Part shown: positions 63,019 through 64,000 of the stretch, one piece after another
How positions within the stretch are numbered: the first letter of the stretch is position 1
Layout: each line of letters begins with the position of its first letter
NCBI RefSeq assembly: GCF_027158005.1
Contig: NZ_JAPVLQ010000005.1
Location: 372,001-436,000, forward strand
Direction of reading: 5' to 3'
Source of the DNA: Rhodococcus sp. H36-A4
GTDB taxonomy: Bacteria; Actinomycetota; Actinomycetes; Mycobacteriales; Mycobacteriaceae
Length of the DNA stretch: 64,000 nt
Made by a program: the position numbers and the translations under genes
The notes under the pieces: generated by a model
Told to the model about the DNA's origin: nothing
The model's database searches: none
The model's input: only the letters and a program-made list of their open reading frames with translations

Positions 63019-63113
63019 CGGTTGCTGGGCGATGGTGTGCTCCCGATGCTTGACTGACAACCCCCGCAGTATCGATCGCACAGTAGCGATTAGACGAAAA
63101 GGAAACCAGCTCA

Positions 63114-64000
63114 GTGACGTCACTTCTCGGTCGGATCACCGATGACTCAGCCACACGCGATAACGCCACATCTGACGCGGCCCTCGACCGTATTGCTTCG
63201 GCCACCAAGGACCTGGAACCACCTTTCGCTGCCGTGGACTCGGTTGCATTGGACTTCAACGCGTCCGAGTTGATACGGCGCAGCAATGCACTACCGGTTC
63301 GGGTCGCCAGCAAGTCGGTGCGATCGCGAGCGATACTCGGCCGTGTCCTCGGAAGGGATCGGGTTGCCGAATCCACGACTGGGTCGAATGCGGCTCCTGG
63401 GCAAGGGTTTCAGGGAATCATGGCGTACTCGACGGCGGAAGCGCTGTGGCTCGCAGGCGCCGGTGATCAGCACGGAACCGATGGCGTCGAGGACATCCTC
63501 ATGGGATATCCGAGCGTCGATACCCAATCACTGGCCGCGATCACCCGTGATCCGGTGCTGTCTTCACGCATCACTCTGATGGTCGACGACGTCGCCCATC
63601 TCGACATCATTCGGGCCGCAGCCGGTTCCGATCGACTCGCGCCGCGCATCTGTATCGATGTCGATGCTTCGCTGCGGATCGGTCCCGCCCACATCGGGGT
63701 GAGGCGTTCGCCGCTACGTGAGCCGGCGCAGGTCGCCGAATTCGCACGCATCGCGCAGGCACGAGGCTTCCACGTCGTCGGAGTGATGTTCTACGAAGCC
63801 CAGATCGCGGGGTTGCCGGACTCGAACCCGGCTGTCGAGCTGATCAAGCGACTATCGGCATCGGAGCTTCTGGTGCGGCGCCAGGCAGTGGTCAGCGCAG
63901 TGACCGACGTTGTCGGGCCATTGGAAATCGTCAATGGTGGTGGCACCGGTTCACTCGAGGTGACCTCTGCAGACCCCGTCGTCACCGAGGTCACCGCCGG
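63114..64000 (+). CDS. Alanine-racemase-fold PLP enzyme (amino acid deaminase/aldolase type), truncated by the window
   Basis: An open frame from GTG 63114 to the end of the window, 295 codons with no stop. AAGGA lies about 10 bases upstream. The translated LPVRVASKSVRSRAIL is the PLP-binding lysine motif of the D-threonine-aldolase-like, alanine racemase N-terminal family. Later come RICIDVDASLRIG, GFHVVGVMFYEAQI and EIVNGGGTGSLE, with the last near the phosphate-binding loop. Relatives of this gene sit next to lactone oxidases in other actinomycetes. The reaction is unknown; 3-hydroxy amino acid cleavage is possible. Confidence 0.8.
   Translation, partial: MTSLLGRITDDSATRDNATSDAALDRIASATKDLEPPFAAVDSVALDFNASELIRRSNALPVRVASKSVRSRAILGRVLGRDRVAESTTGSNAAPGQGFQGIMAYSTAEALWLAGAGDQHGTDGVEDILMGYPSVDTQSLAAITRDPVLSSRITLMVDDVAHLDIIRAAAGSDRLAPRICIDVDASLRIGPAHIGVRRSPLREPAQVAEFARIAQARGFHVVGVMFYEAQIAGLPDSNPAVELIKRLSASELLVRRQAVVSAVTDVVGPLEIVNGGGTGSLEVTSADPVVTEVTA

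Overview
The window is chromosomal DNA of a high-GC actinomycete of the Nocardiaceae, most likely Rhodococcus in the broad sense. Many proteins (FadD6, FolP2, GpgS, GlgM, GlgC, SigE, RseA, HtrA, TatB, Mrp, LpqY-SugABC, Kgd) resemble the Mycobacterium tuberculosis proteins I recall from Rv1206 to Rv1248c, in nearly the same order. GTG starts are frequent, and ATGA/GTGA start-stop overlaps mark many operons. I see no rRNA, tRNA, insertion sequence, phage or CRISPR array. No stretch over 300 bases lacks a gene.

1-8.3 kb is a glycan and lipid block: fadD6, then folP2-gpgS (first step of methylglucose lipopolysaccharide synthesis), a DivIVA-domain membrane protein, tag, a DUF3117 protein, an rRNA methyltransferase, and divergent glgM/glgC for ADP-glucose and alpha-glucan. 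8.3-12.2 kb is the envelope-stress block: O-methyltransferase, sigE-rseA-htrA and tatB, with a three-copy 33-bp tandem repeat and a candidate ECF promoter in front of sigE. 12.2-20.1 kb runs mostly leftward: a glutamine-type ABC importer with a fused binding protein and permease, mrp, a lytic transglycosylase, DUF1003 and a membrane-less MgtE-like protein; a CitE-like lyase and a stress-type membrane protein point right.

20.2-24.5 kb is the trehalose importer lpqY-sugABC. 24.6-32.7 kb holds an MFS exporter, an overlapping metallophosphoesterase/ParB-fold pair, a SUFU-domain protein, CorA, a PHP phosphoesterase, MarC and malic enzyme. 32.8-37.5 kb is a compatible-solute ABC operon with a second, divergent binding protein. 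37.4-41.5 kb is a Baeyer-Villiger monooxygenase / dehydrogenase / esterase operon divergent from a TetR gene, with a clear operator and a leaderless promoter. 41.7-51.2 kb holds kgd, a fused double ABC exporter and an ABC-2 transporter.

51.3-64 kb is more accessory: an F420-type oxidoreductase with a 30-bp palindrome over its start codon, EcsC, AraC, a glyoxalase-fold protein, a glutathionyl-hydroquinone-reductase-like GST, an acetyltransferase, cspA, acyl-CoA dehydrogenase, enoyl-CoA hydratase, adenine deaminase, a membrane-anchored molybdoprotein with an internal twin-arginine motif, a sugar-lactone oxidase, TetR, and a truncated PLP-fold aldolase running off the end.

Most of the window is conserved core genome, and I did not find a convincing wholly new system. 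The best leads are regulatory: the palindromes at 52155-52184 and 40804-40824, and the undecided translation start of sigE.
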